Assembly: GCF_002902145.1 (NCBI RefSeq) | Contig: NZ_PPRF01000013.1 | Span: forward strand, 1-59,796 | Length of the DNA stretch: 59,796 nucleotides | Direction of reading: 5' to 3' | Source: Staphylococcus rostri | GTDB taxonomy: Bacteria > Bacillota > Bacilli > Staphylococcales > Staphylococcaceae | Part shown: positions 36,687 to 46,083 of the stretch, piece after piece | Layout: the number at the start of each line of letters is the position of its first letter | How positions within the stretch are numbered: the first letter of the stretch is position 1 | The notes under the pieces: generated by a model | What the model was told of the DNA's origin: nothing | The model's input: only the letters and a program-made list of their open reading frames with translations | The model's database searches: none | Program-made: the position numbers and the translations under genes

Positions 36687-37229
36687 ATGGGACTTTCATA
36701 CGCACCAGACTATACATGGACTGAGCACTTTGTCAAAAGAGCTTCCGAAAGGTTTGGCGTCGATAGTACCAAAATAGCAAAGTGGGTGGCACATCAAAGT
36801 GGCAGTTTGACCCCTTATTCAGAAGAAGTTGAAACGCCAAAACCTGAAATAAAAAAATATGTTTCAGATGATGGAGTTGTCTTTGTTTGTAATACGGTGG
36901 AATTTCGATTTGTTACTTGTTATAAAGCACATGATTTGTTAGAAGCAGGTAAAAAGGTCACGATACACGAAAGCAATGTCGATTTGTTTAAAAGTGAGGT
37001 CAATAAGTTAGCCCATAAATATAGACTGAAAGACAGTTAAGAAACGTTACTCAGTATAGCTGGGCAAATTGATGAATTTTATAAATTAAGCTATAAAATT
37101 ATGAATGGTAGACTGACTGAACGCAATTATCAACTGATACAATCTTTAGTTGATGAGTTTCATGTGATTAAGTCTGCAATGCGCGTGATTGAAACCAAAC
37201 GTGGTGATTTCAAGAGTTATCAAGAATGA
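36687..37229 (+). pseudogene. unknown gene split by one in-frame TAA
   Basis: ATG 36687, after TTGGAGTGA, opens 117 codons ending in TAA at 37038-37040. The same frame then stays open for 62 more codons (37041-37226), with no start codon or ribosome site at its beginning, to TGA 37227-37229. The first part, with EHFVKRASERFGVD early and DDGVVFVCNTVEFRFVTCY later, recalls the DUF4258/RelE-like pattern of small phage or toxin-type proteins. The second part is helical (DEFYKLSYKIMNGRLTERNY). Best read as a 180-residue gene with a nonsense mutation, or as readthrough. An internal ATG at 37101 could give a 42-residue product but lacks a ribosome site. Confidence 0.6.
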
Positions 37230-37295
37230 AATAATTGTTAAATCTTATTACAGCATCTTTCTGCAAATAACCAAAACAATTTCAAAAGTATAAGT

Positions 37296-37334
37296 AAAAA
37301 CCTCGCAACTCATTTTGAGCATACGAGGTTTTAT
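37296..37334. terminator. bidirectional terminator before htrA end
   Basis: AAAAACCTCG and CGAGGTTTTAT form a stem between the broken gene and convergent htrA. Confidence 0.75.
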
Positions 37335-37336
37335 AT

Positions 37337-38599
37337 TTAGGTTGATGAACGCGATTCAACGAGTGAAACATTCACTTTTTGTGACTTACCATCTCGTATA
37401 ATTGTGAATGTGACCGAATCGCCTGGTTTTTTATTTTTGTAGAGATATGAACGTAAATCTGAATCATTTTCTACATCTTGGTCATCGACTTTTGTGATAA
37501 TGTCACCACGTTTTAAGTCGATTTGACTGCGTTGTACTTCTGCAACATAGACGCCGCTATCAACTTTAAATTGCTTCTGATATGAGGCGGGAATGTCTGA
37601 TACGTTTAACATGCCGATGCCGACAGAAGGGCGTTTCACTTCGCCGTTTTTAACAAGTTGTTCAATGACGAGTTTGACTTCGTTACTTGGAATGGCGAAT
37701 CCGATACCTTCAACTTGTGGGGCAGAAATTTTCATTGAGTTAATACCAACAAGGTTTCCGTTAATATCTACAAGCGCACCGCCTGAGTTACCAGGGTTTA
37801 TCGCTGCGTCTGTTTGGAGTACCGTTACTTTATTTGAACCGGCTGATGTTTCGGCATCAATTGTACGTTCACTGGCAGAAATAATACCAGAAGTAACAGT
37901 ATTAGCAAATTCTAAGCCGAGTGGGTTACCCATCGCAAAGACACTGTCACCCGTTTTAACTTTTGATGAATCTGCAAAATCAATGGCTTTAATATCATTG
38001 CGGTTTTTGATTTTTAGTACGGCAATATCTGTCAGTGAATCTGTACCTACAAGTTCCGCACTCACTTGTTTGGAGTTATGTAACTGTACTTTGATTGACG
38101 AGGCACCTTCAATCACGTGGTTGTTGGTTACGATATACGCTTCATTTTGTGTACGTTGATAAATAACACCTGAGCCAATGCCTGAGGGTTCAGCGCTTGT
38201 TGATTTACCACGAAGTAGATCTTCTAAGCTTTCCGCTTTTTGTTCGTTAATGACACCGACAATGGAAGGTGATTTATCTTGAATCATTTCGTTAACGGAC
38301 TGATAATTTTTCGATTTACCGTCTAATAAATTGCCACCTTTGTCATTTTCTGCAACATTCACATTGGCACCTGATTGCCCGCTTGAATCCGTTAATTTTG
38401 AAAAACCACTCACGGCAGCGAATGCGATGAGACCGCCGATTAATCCGGCGACAAGTGCAATAAGAATTGTTCGTAGTACGCCTGATTTTTTAGGGGGTGG
38501 TGTTTGATAACTTTGACGATACGCATGTTGTTGTGTCTGATGTGTATGCATCGTATCCGAATTGTTGTCGGACGTCTGATTAAAATCATTCGAGTTCAT
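37337..38599 (-). CDS. htrA: HtrA-like serine protease
   Basis: A 420-residue membrane-anchored trypsin-type protease of the DegP/HtrA family. A polar Q/N/H-rich cytoplasmic tail (1-40) is followed by a transmembrane helix (about 41-65) and a protease domain with H161 (NNHVIEG), D191 (TDIAVLK) and S272 (NPGNSGG). One PDZ domain follows (about 320-415). Surface quality control of misfolded exported proteins is the expected role. The size equals that of the shorter of two S. aureus HtrA proteins. Ribosome site GGAGGTATTTT. Divergent from the acyltransferase gene. Confidence 0.93.
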   Translation of the reverse strand: MNSNDFNQTSDNNSDTMHTHQTQQHAYRQSYQTPPPKKSGVLRTILIALVAGLIGGLIAFAAVSGFSKLTDSSGQSGANVNVAENDKGGNLLDGKSKNYQSVNEMIQDKSPSIVGVINEQKAESLEDLLRGKSTSAEPSGIGSGVIYQRTQNEAYIVTNNHVIEGASSIKVQLHNSKQVSAELVGTDSLTDIAVLKIKNRNDIKAIDFADSSKVKTGDSVFAMGNPLGLEFANTVTSGIISASERTIDAETSAGSNKVTVLQTDAAINPGNSGGALVDINGNLVGINSMKISAPQVEGIGFAIPSNEVKLVIEQLVKNGEVKRPSVGIGMLNVSDIPASYQKQFKVDSGVYVAEVQRSQIDLKRGDIITKVDDQDVENDSDLRSYLYKNKKPGDSVTFTIIRDGKSQKVNVSLVESRSST

Positions 38600-38750
38600 A
38601 AAATACCTCCTTCAAATATATTATGCGTTTTTTACTGAAAATTTTCTAGTCACACGCCATCGGTCTTGAGTTGTAGACAGTGACCGCTTGTTGAAATGAG
38701 TGGGAAATGATAGAATCTAAAGAGTTAATTCTAAAAAAGAAGGTGCCAAA

Positions 38751-39371
38751 ATGCTATACAAAGTGATCGGGTCGGTGCTTGATTTTATCGTAGCAAAACG
38801 ACTTAAAAATTTAGAAGTAATTGGAAAAGAAAATCAACCGAATAACAATGAATATCTTGTTACATGTAACCATGAAAGCTACAACGAAATTGTGTTACTA
38901 GGTATCGCATTATTACCAAACCAAATTCATTTCATGGCGAAACAGGAGCTTTTCCAAAACAAGCTTTTCGGGAAGTTTTTAACGGCATTAAATGCGTTCC
39001 CGGTAAATCGCGAAAACCCTGGTCCAAGTACATTAAAAATTCCAGTGAAATTATTGAACTCTAACAAAACGGTAGGGATTTTCCCGTCCGGTCATCGTAC
39101 GACAGAAGAAGTGCCGTTGAAACGTGGTGCTGCAACTATTGCGATGCTTGCGAAAAAGCCAATTTTACCTGCAGCATATGTAGGTCCGACGAAGTTATTA
39201 GGTATGTTAACAGGTAAAGCGTATATCAAATTTGGTGAGCCAATTGATACAACAACATTCCCTGAAGGTATGAAGCGTCAAGAAAAAGTTGAATACCTAA
39301 CACAACAAATTAGTGACCGTACGAAACAATTACAACAAGAATTGAATGATTATGTAAAAACTCAAAAATAA
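38751..39371 (+). CDS. PlsC-like 1-acylglycerol-phosphate acyltransferase
   Basis: A 206-residue lysophospholipid acyltransferase-fold protein. The HX4D catalytic motif reads H41-ESYN-E46, Glu in place of Asp. Motif II is NAFPVNRENPG. Motif III reads FPSGHRT instead of the usual FPEGTR. LPAAYVGPT gives the fourth block. It probably acylates lysophosphatidic acid or a related lysolipid at the membrane, but the departures in motifs I and III make the substrate uncertain. Ribosome site AAGAAGG. It probably has its own promoter in the divergent region shared with htrA. Confidence 0.82.
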   Translation: MLYKVIGSVLDFIVAKRLKNLEVIGKENQPNNNEYLVTCNHESYNEIVLLGIALLPNQIHFMAKQELFQNKLFGKFLTALNAFPVNRENPGPSTLKIPVKLLNSNKTVGIFPSGHRTTEEVPLKRGAATIAMLAKKPILPAAYVGPTKLLGMLTGKAYIKFGEPIDTTTFPEGMKRQEKVEYLTQQISDRTKQLQQELNDYVKTQK

Positions 39372-39520
39372 TCATGAATGGCGTAGATAAGCTGAAATAG
39401 TTGCTTGTTTACGCCTTATGATTTATGGCTGCACATTTTAAAATTATGTGGCAATGTTTGGTGTTCATTAGCGTGCATGCTATAATACTATTATCTGAAT
39501 ATTCGGGAAGAGGGGTAGCC

Positions 39521-40645
39521 ATGACAAAAGCAGTATTATTTGATGTAGATGGTGTATTTTTAGATGAGGCACGCTGTTTTGACGTGTCGGCATTAACAGT
39601 TTATGAACTTTTATTCGATGAAGCGTATTTAAATTTAAAAAAGGGAGAGGCGTTAGACGCACTCACTGATTCACAAATTGCAGCGATTCGTGCGGAATTA
39701 TTTGAGAATGATTTGATTTTACATCGTCTCAAGTCTTTAGGCATTAACTCTAACTGGGATATGTTATTTATCGTTTTTGCTGTCCATTTAATCGCATTAC
39801 TCGAGCCGCTTTCAGATGACGTCAAAGCTTCATTTTTAGACGAAGTATCATTTACTGAAACATCGTTGGCATCATTGCGTGAACATATTTCTTACAAAGG
39901 GATTGATTATGCACTGCCATTGGATTTCTTAAATGGCTTGACAGAGGGTAAAGAACAAATTTATCAAGCGTTAATCGACTATGCAGGACGTGTCTTAAAC
40001 ACTGATCAAACAGCACTATTTGATATTAATAGTCGCTTATGGCAACTCGCACAAGAATTGTTCCAAGAATGGTATCTAGGTACAACGTTATACGAAGAAG
40101 TTGAAAAGAAAGCAGCGAAAACAACGTATAAAAAAGGCTATATTTATAATGAAGTCGTACTGGCACCTGTTGAAGGCATTCGCACATTACTTAGCGACCT
40201 TAAAGAAGCGGGCTATATGATTGCGATTGCGACAGGTCGTACACGCGTGGAAACGTTAATTCCATTTGAAGCACTAGGTCTATTATCTTATTTCGATGAT
40301 GACCATATTGTTACGGCGAGTGAAGTGATTGCGGCTGAGAAGCAATATCCTGAGTTGAAGCCACTAGGTAAGCCGAATCCGTTTAGTTATATCGCAACGT
40401 ATAATGGCAATGATACATCACAATATCAAGATTATGCGACGAATCAAACGAAACGTGTCAATCATAGTGAGGTGACGATTGTAGGTGATTCATTAGCTGA
40501 CTTGCTAAGTGCACAAAAAATCAATGCGTCATTTATCGGTACTTTAACAGGATTGAAAGGGACTGAAGCGGCTGAAGAATTAAATGCTAAAGGTGCAGAT
40601 GTTCTTGTGAATAATGTTTTAGAAGTACGCCAACATTTATTATAA
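39521..40645 (+). CDS. HAD-superfamily hydrolase
   Basis: A 374-residue HAD phosphatase-like protein. Motif I is FDVDGVFLDE (7-16), motif II AIATGRT, and the acidic motif IV VGDSLADLLSAQ near the end. A large helical cap region (about 20-210) sits between motifs I and II. It acts on a small phosphorylated substrate, not identified. It is convergent with the serA operon, so a phosphoserine phosphatase role is conceivable but unsupported by motif. ATG 39521 follows GAAGAGGGG; the open frame to 39425 lacks a ribosome site. Confidence 0.82.
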   Translation: MTKAVLFDVDGVFLDEARCFDVSALTVYELLFDEAYLNLKKGEALDALTDSQIAAIRAELFENDLILHRLKSLGINSNWDMLFIVFAVHLIALLEPLSDDVKASFLDEVSFTETSLASLREHISYKGIDYALPLDFLNGLTEGKEQIYQALIDYAGRVLNTDQTALFDINSRLWQLAQELFQEWYLGTTLYEEVEKKAAKTTYKKGYIYNEVVLAPVEGIRTLLSDLKEAGYMIAIATGRTRVETLIPFEALGLLSYFDDDHIVTASEVIAAEKQYPELKPLGKPNPFSYIATYNGNDTSQYQDYATNQTKRVNHSEVTIVGDSLADLLSAQKINASFIGTLTGLKGTEAAEELNAKGADVLVNNVLEVRQHLL

Positions 40646-40650
40646 GAATA

Positions 40651-40683
40651 AAAAACAGACATTCGAAAATGTCTGTTTTTTTG
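40651..40683. terminator. bidirectional terminator between HAD gene and serA
   Basis: AAAAACAGACATT and AATGTCTGTTTTT with a four-base loop; perfect stem with A and T runs. Confidence 0.9.
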
Positions 40684-40686
40684 TTC

Positions 40687-42303
40687 TTATTCACTAATAG
40701 TGCTAGTAGGGAGTTGATTCAGTGTGACCGGCGTGACGTCTTTAAGGCCCGGTATCGCTAATAATTGCTCTTTCACAACATCATTAATTGGGTGATCGAT
40801 AGATAAAATCATCATCGCACGTCCGCCAATTTGTTTACGTCCAACATACATTGAAGCGATATTTACGTCATACTCACCTAAGATTTGACCTGTTTTACCA
40901 ATCATGCCAGGTTGATCGGTATGATGAATAATCAACTGATGATGTTCAGGCTTGAAATCAACAGCGTAATCATTGATACGTACGATGCGAGGACCAAAGC
41001 CATTTAAAACGGTTGTACCAATCTTAACGCGGTCTTCTTTGTTAATGAGTTCAACTTCAATGTAGTTGCTAAAGCCTTGCTTATTTTTCGTTTTTTCAAT
41101 TGTATATGTGACATTTTGTTCATTTAATAACATTAATGCGTTAATTAAGTTTACATGATTGCCCATATCTTGTTGTAACACGCCTTTAGCCAATGTACGT
41201 GTCATCAAACTTGTATCATCTAATGCAAGGTCACCACCATATGTGATATTCATTGAACGTGGTGCTTTTGGTAACAGTTGAATACCGATTTCACCTGTAA
41301 TTTGTGCGAGTTCAACAAATGGTTGTACATCATTGGAAGGGTTGAATATTACTTTTGGCGCATTCACCGCATGTGTGACTTTTTGATGTTTCAAGATGTC
41401 GATAATTTCTCCAGCAACTGATAGCGCGACTTTTTCTTGCGCTTCGATTGTTGAGGCACCAAGATGAGGTGTGACCACGATTTTAGGATGTTTCGTAACG
41501 GGTGAATCGGTTGCCGGTTCGTTTTCAAAAACATCCAGCGCGGCACCTGCAATTTTTTGAGCATCCAGTGCATCAATTAATGCTTGTTCATCAATAATCC
41601 CTCCACGTGCCACATTAATAATTCGCAAATTAGGCTTCGCACGGTTAAAGAAATCAGCATTAATCATACCTCGTGTTTTGTCTGTTAAAGGTGTATGCAC
41701 AGTGACAAAGTCAGCCGCTTCTGCAATCTCTTCAACGGTTGCACGTGTGAAATGAAGTTCATTCGCTTGTGCTTCTGTTAGATAAGGGTCAAAAGCAAGC
41801 ACGCGCATACCAAAACTTTGCATACGTTTCGCAACACCAATCCCAATTCTACCAGTACCAATCACCCCTAAAGTTTTTTGATACAGCTCTGTACCACGAA
41901 ATGATTTGCGATCCCATGTACCATTTGTCAAAGAGGCGTGTGCTTGTGGAATGTTACGCGCCATGCTTAACAACATCGCCACAGAATGTTCGGTCGCTGA
42001 AATGGTATTACCATCAGGCGCATTAATGACGATAATCCCTTCTTTTGTTGCTGTATCAATGTCGATATTATCAACGCCAACACCAGCACGTGCGACAACT
42101 TTAAGTTTGTCAGCCGCTTGTAATACAGCTGGTGTGACTTGTGTTTGACTGCGCACGATTAGCGCGTCATAGTCTTTAATTGTTTCAACGAGTTCAGCCT
42201 CTGATAAGCCAGTTTGATGCACGACTTCAAATGCATCATCGTCATGTAATTGTTGTAAACCATCGTCAGAGATGGGATCTGCTACGAGTACTTTATAATT
42301 CAT
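40687..42303 (-). CDS. serA: D-3-phosphoglycerate dehydrogenase
   Basis: A 538-residue type 1 (long) PGDH: an N-terminal substrate-binding domain, an NAD domain with GVIGTGRIGIGVAKR (about 141-155), catalytic VARGGIIDE and HLGAST blocks, then an ASB domain and a C-terminal ACT domain (HHTDQPGMIGKTGQILGEYD) for serine feedback. It oxidises 3-phosphoglycerate to 3-phosphohydroxypyruvate, first step of serine synthesis. Start ATG 42303 with GGAGG nine bases upstream. It overlaps the end of the aminotransferase gene by 11 bases, so the two are coupled. Confidence 0.95.
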   Translation of the reverse strand: MNYKVLVADPISDDGLQQLHDDDAFEVVHQTGLSEAELVETIKDYDALIVRSQTQVTPAVLQAADKLKVVARAGVGVDNIDIDTATKEGIIVINAPDGNTISATEHSVAMLLSMARNIPQAHASLTNGTWDRKSFRGTELYQKTLGVIGTGRIGIGVAKRMQSFGMRVLAFDPYLTEAQANELHFTRATVEEIAEAADFVTVHTPLTDKTRGMINADFFNRAKPNLRIINVARGGIIDEQALIDALDAQKIAGAALDVFENEPATDSPVTKHPKIVVTPHLGASTIEAQEKVALSVAGEIIDILKHQKVTHAVNAPKVIFNPSNDVQPFVELAQITGEIGIQLLPKAPRSMNITYGGDLALDDTSLMTRTLAKGVLQQDMGNHVNLINALMLLNEQNVTYTIEKTKNKQGFSNYIEVELINKEDRVKIGTTVLNGFGPRIVRINDYAVDFKPEHHQLIIHHTDQPGMIGKTGQILGEYDVNIASMYVGRKQIGGRAMMILSIDHPINDVVKEQLLAIPGLKDVTPVTLNQLPTSTISE

Positions 42304-43453
42304 TGTATACAACCTCCATAAAAGCTTTAGTCCCTTTGCCAATATAGTTTTCATTGCGATAGTCCGTTAAAATAATTTCAAGACTGGCGATAAATGGTAA
42401 CAAGTCAAAAGGAGAAATAAAGCCCATATGACCGACACGCAAAATATGTCCTTTTAGTTTTCCTTGGCCGCCTGCAATTGAAATATTGAAAGTGTTACTT
42501 AATTCATTTTTAATATGTTTAACTTCATCAGTATCTTTAGGCACAAATGCTGTAACGGTAGGGGATGCCGAATCGTCTGCCACTAATAAATCAAGGTCTA
42601 GTGCTTTAAGCGCATGGCGTACTGCATCTCGAATTGCATAATGGCGTTGAACGACTTGTCCATGTCCTTCTTCATCAACCATCTTCGCATACTGTACGAC
42701 ACCACGAAATGCAGGTACATTTGGTGTGTAAGGTGTTGTGTGTGCTTCGAGTGAGGCGTGATGTTTCGACAAGTTTAAGTAGAAAGACGGACTGTCGATA
42801 TGCGCAAATCGTTCGCGAGCACGATCATTGTAAGCGACAAAGGCAAGTCCAGGCGGTAACATCATGGCTTTCTGACTACCGGCAACTAAGACATCAATTG
42901 CATCACGTGCCATATCGACATCTACTGCACCGATACAGCTGACACCGTCCACCACGAAGTAGATGTTGTCATCATGCGCTTTTAATGCGTGTCCAAGTTC
43001 GGCAACAGGATGTAATACAGAAGTAGATGTTTCGCAGTATTGTGTGAAAACAGCCGTAACCGGATGCTCGAGTGACTGAATGAAAGACATGACGTCATCA
43101 GTTTTAAAAGCTTGCCCCCATTCTACGTTGAAGACGTGTAAGTTGTGTGCGTATGTTTCGGCAATTTGTTGGAAACGTGCGCCGAATGCTCCTGAAACGA
43201 TTACAACGATGTGGTCATCTGGATTTACAAGATTACGCATGCTTGCTTCTAAAGCACTTGTACCACTAGAAGTTAAAATAATGACATCGTTTGATGCACC
43301 AAAAGTTGTTTTAAGACTTGAGAAAGCTTTTTGTGCGATAGCTTCAAAGTCAGCTGAACGATGGCCGACCATTGGTAAATTCATTGCGTTTTGAATCGCC
43401 AATGGCACAGGTGTTGGTCCAGGTGTTAATAATAATGAATGGTGTGTATACAT
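42293..43453 (-). CDS. class V aminotransferase (serine-pathway type)
   Basis: A 386-residue PLP aminotransferase of the alanine-glyoxylate/serine-pyruvate group. The opening LLTPGPTPVP, the aspartate in FVVDGVSCIGA and the PLP lysine in VAGSQKAMMLPPG are all present. Translationally coupled to serA, it probably supplies the phosphohydroxypyruvate (SerC-like) transamination, though true SerC belongs to a different subgroup. That role is inference. Ribosome site AGGGGG. A CodY-like box lies in its promoter region. Confidence 0.85.
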   Translation of the reverse strand: MYTHHSLLLTPGPTPVPLAIQNAMNLPMVGHRSADFEAIAQKAFSSLKTTFGASNDVIILTSSGTSALEASMRNLVNPDDHIVVIVSGAFGARFQQIAETYAHNLHVFNVEWGQAFKTDDVMSFIQSLEHPVTAVFTQYCETSTSVLHPVAELGHALKAHDDNIYFVVDGVSCIGAVDVDMARDAIDVLVAGSQKAMMLPPGLAFVAYNDRARERFAHIDSPSFYLNLSKHHASLEAHTTPYTPNVPAFRGVVQYAKMVDEEGHGQVVQRHYAIRDAVRHALKALDLDLLVADDSASPTVTAFVPKDTDEVKHIKNELSNTFNISIAGGQGKLKGHILRVGHMGFISPFDLLPFIASLEIILTDYRNENYIGKGTKAFMEVVYNEL

Positions 43454-43493
43454 AGATAAGAACCCCCTATGAGTAGATTTTCTAATTTTAACA

Positions 43494-43508
43494 AATTTTC
43501 AGATAAAA
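43494..43508. promoter_or_regulatory. candidate CodY box before aminotransferase-serA
   Basis: AATTTTCAGATAAAA matches 12 of 15 positions of the CodY motif AATTTTCWGAAAATT. It sits about 40 bases upstream of the operon's start codon, next to a possible -10 (TAAAAT on the minus strand). CodY represses amino-acid genes when branched-chain amino acids and GTP are plentiful. Confidence 0.45.
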
Positions 43509-43563
43509 GAACAGATACCTTTGCGAATAATTTATTTTTGTTGAGGGTATCATAGTAAAAAAA

Positions 43564-43609
43564 GGTGGGACTACGGAATCATTTAGAAAAATGAATGCCT
43601 GTCCCACTC
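43564..43609. repeat. GGGAC-class hairpin
   Basis: GGTGGGAC (43564-43571) and GTCCCACT (43601-43608) enclose an inner ATCATTT / AATGAAT stem. It lies downstream of the osmC-like gene's stop and may end that transcript. Confidence 0.75.
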
Positions 43610-43627
43610 TCCACGCTAAATATAGAT

Positions 43628-44080
43628 CTACAATTTATCTGTTAGTGTTGGTATTACTTCAATGTCTACGTTTCCACGCAAGCTGTTCGATACCATACAA
43701 TTTTGATCTGCAACTGTAATGAGGCGTTCAAGACGCTGTTCAAGTTTGGTTACTTGTTCTTGATTTGCCATTGTAATGATAGGGCGGTGCGTAATCTTAA
43801 CCATACGAAACTTGCCATTATCGAAAGAAGCGGTACCGGCAGATCGCATATCAATTTTAAGTGGTGTTAAGTGTGCGCGTTCAAGTGTTGCTGCGAGCGA
43901 GATAGTCATACAACTTGCCGCTGCCGCCACGAGCAGTTCATCAGGATTTGTTCCGACACCTTGACCATTAAGTGCACTGGGAATTGATACTGCATGGTCA
44001 AGTACATCGCCGGTTACTTGTCCGACCTCATTTCGTCCACCTTGCCATGTCACAGTTACTGGAAAATCATGTTGAACCAT
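43628..44080 (-). CDS. OsmC/Ohr family protein
   Basis: A 150-residue OsmC-fold protein with both thiol residues: Cys in AAAASCMTISLAA and Cys in DQNCMVSNSL. These reduce organic hydroperoxides in characterised members. GTNPDELLVAAAASC is the family block. Cytoplasmic, likely protecting against peroxide stress. The ribosome site GGAGTG lies about 10 bases from ATG. Divergent from the GDPD gene over 78 bases. Confidence 0.88.
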   Translation of the reverse strand: MVQHDFPVTVTWQGGRNEVGQVTGDVLDHAVSIPSALNGQGVGTNPDELLVAAAASCMTISLAATLERAHLTPLKIDMRSAGTASFDNGKFRMVKITHRPIITMANQEQVTKLEQRLERLITVADQNCMVSNSLRGNVDIEVIPTLTDKL

Positions 44081-44158
44081 TTTTGATATTCACTCCAATT
44101 CATTATGTGTTATGTTAAGTGTAGAGAAACGTCGAGTAAAAAGAAAGGGAGACAGTTT

Positions 44159-44902
44159 ATGAAATTAGTACGACCGAATAAGGCATTTAAAGTCATTGCA
44201 CATCGTGGCTTGTCAAAGCATAACCCTGAGAATACACAGTTGGCTTATCAAGCAGCTTTGAGTCAGCATATCGATATGTTAGAAATTGATTTACATATGA
44301 CTAAAGATGGCGCATTAGTTGCGATACATGATGATACGATCGACCGTATATCGAATGGCAAGGGCGCTATTAAAGGTTTGACGTTAGAGGCATTACGTGC
44401 ATTTAACTTTAGTCGCCAAGCAAACTTTACGGTGGATGCTTCAATAATGACATTTGATGAAATTTTAACGTTATGTAAAAAGTTTTCGAAAACATTATTA
44501 ATTGAAGTGAAAAAGCCTAAAAATTATCCGAATATTGGTGCACAAATCATTCAAAAGTTGAAACATCATGCTTTCCCAACGAATCGTGTCATTATCCAAT
44601 CTTTTGATCAGTCATTTATTCAAAAATTAGCAGAAACTGTGCCATACATGCATTACGGTGTGCTCATTAGCAAACGAAAATATTGGTTGAAACAACCGAC
44701 ATTTAGTGAAATAGCGAAATATGCTGACTATGTGAATCCCAACTATCAATTGATTAACAAGAAATTCATTTCACGTGCGCATGCGGAAGGTTTGAAGATT
44801 ATGCCTTATACAGTCAATGACAGTCAAACGGCTAAAAAATTAATACAAATGGGCGTTGATGGTGTGATTACCGATATACCCGAAGAAATATTTAAATTAT
44901 AG
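44159..44902 (+). CDS. glycerophosphodiester phosphodiesterase
   Basis: A 247-residue GDPD TIM-barrel enzyme hydrolysing glycerophosphodiesters to glycerol-3-phosphate and an alcohol. Catalytic and metal-binding blocks are AHRGLSKHNPENT, LEIDLHMTKDGALVAIHDD and LLIEVKKP. No signal peptide, so a cytoplasmic UgpQ-like enzyme. ATG 44159 after AAAGGGAG; an open frame from 44105 lacks a ribosome site. Monocistronic, ended by a strong hairpin. Confidence 0.91.
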   Translation: MKLVRPNKAFKVIAHRGLSKHNPENTQLAYQAALSQHIDMLEIDLHMTKDGALVAIHDDTIDRISNGKGAIKGLTLEALRAFNFSRQANFTVDASIMTFDEILTLCKKFSKTLLIEVKKPKNYPNIGAQIIQKLKHHAFPTNRVIIQSFDQSFIQKLAETVPYMHYGVLISKRKYWLKQPTFSEIAKYADYVNPNYQLINKKFISRAHAEGLKIMPYTVNDSQTAKKLIQMGVDGVITDIPEEIFKL

Positions 44903-44908
44903 TATGTG

Positions 44909-44957
44909 AAAAGTGGTGGAACAGCAGAGAAGATGCCCTGATGTGTTCCACCACTTT
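44909..44957. terminator. bidirectional terminator
   Basis: AAAGTGGTGGAACA and TGTTCCACCACTTT, perfect 14-base-pair stem between the GDPD and ornithine-cyclodeaminase-like genes. Confidence 0.88.
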
Positions 44958-44965
44958 ATTAATGA

Positions 44966-45919
44966 TTATTCGTTATTTTTCAATTTTTCCCATGCACCTA
45001 AAGCAACAGCTAAATCAAAATGTGCCGCACCGACGCATTTAAAAATGGTAATACTGTCATTGTCACGTTGAACTGTGCCTTGGCGTGAGAGTCCTTTTAA
45101 ATCAGCATCATGTTCCGCAAAAGAGAACAAACCTTTCTCATCTGCTTCAATAAATTCGCCAGCTTCTTCTTTCAAACCTTCTAAATCATCAAAAACAATT
45201 TGTGACGCTTTTGGAAAGAGGCGATTATCCATTTCTTTCATTTCTGGACGATAGGAGCCAATTCCATTAATGTGTGTCCCGTTTTGAACATCAGCAGCAT
45301 CAAAAACAGGTGTTGTAGATTGCGTTTGACAATTGATAATATCTGAACGCTTTACAAGGTCAGATACATCAGATACGACTTCAAAATCAATATCTGGGTG
45401 TTTCTCGGCTACTTGTGCAAGAAATTTTTCTGCTTTCTCTGTTGTACGGTTAAATAGTAAAACCTTTTGAATTGGTCGCACTTCTAAATTACCCAAAAGT
45501 TGTTCATACGCCATGCCGCCTGTACCAATCATACCGAGTGTTTGTGCATCCGTACGACTCATATATTTTGAAGCAATACCGCTCAGCGCGCCAGTACGTA
45601 ATCGTGTTAAATAACTACCATCAAGGCTCGCGATATGTTCACCTGTTTCAAGGTCTGTAATAATAATATTCGCTTGTGTTGTAGGTCTATGATGTTGCGG
45701 ATTGTCTGGTGTGATAGAGGTGATTTTGATAATCCCTTGTTGCTTGCCAAGATGCACACATGGCATGTACAACATTGATTTGGCACCGTCACCAGTTGGA
45801 ATAACGACACGCGTTGTTTGGCTAATACCATCCATATTTTCAAAAAGATGCTCAATATCTTGTATCGCATCTGACATATGATAGTGTGCCTTTACTTGCG
45901 CTTCTGTGAAAACTTTCAT
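44966..45919 (-). CDS. ornithine cyclodeaminase / mu-crystallin family protein
   Basis: A 317-residue NAD(P)-binding protein. The Rossmann loop is GMIGTGGMAYEQLL, with KITSITPDN and DGSYLTRLRTGALSGIASKY typical of the family. Members act as ornithine cyclodeaminase, alanine dehydrogenase or imino-acid reductase; the sequence does not decide. Ribosome site GGGAG before ATG 45919. It stands alone, with the long repeat region behind its promoter. Confidence 0.87.
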   Translation of the reverse strand: MKVFTEAQVKAHYHMSDAIQDIEHLFENMDGISQTTRVVIPTGDGAKSMLYMPCVHLGKQQGIIKITSITPDNPQHHRPTTQANIIITDLETGEHIASLDGSYLTRLRTGALSGIASKYMSRTDAQTLGMIGTGGMAYEQLLGNLEVRPIQKVLLFNRTTEKAEKFLAQVAEKHPDIDFEVVSDVSDLVKRSDIINCQTQSTTPVFDAADVQNGTHINGIGSYRPEMKEMDNRLFPKASQIVFDDLEGLKEEAGEFIEADEKGLFSFAEHDADLKGLSRQGTVQRDNDSITIFKCVGAAHFDLAVALGAWEKLKNNE

Positions 45920-46083
45920 CGTAACATCTCCCTTTATAAAACTTTAATACTAGTATAGGTAACATTGCTGACAATGAAAAGTAATTCATGGGGATGTAGG
46001 TAGAAGAAGTAAATAATTAACGATGTTGGTTGAAATAAGGCAATGGAACTATAAAAACAAAAATTAGTTAAAGTAAGGGTGGA

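Noticed and set aside
42634..43394. Open frames opposite the aminotransferase gene
   Set aside because: Full overlap with a well-supported PLP enzyme gene on the other strand and no ribosome sites.
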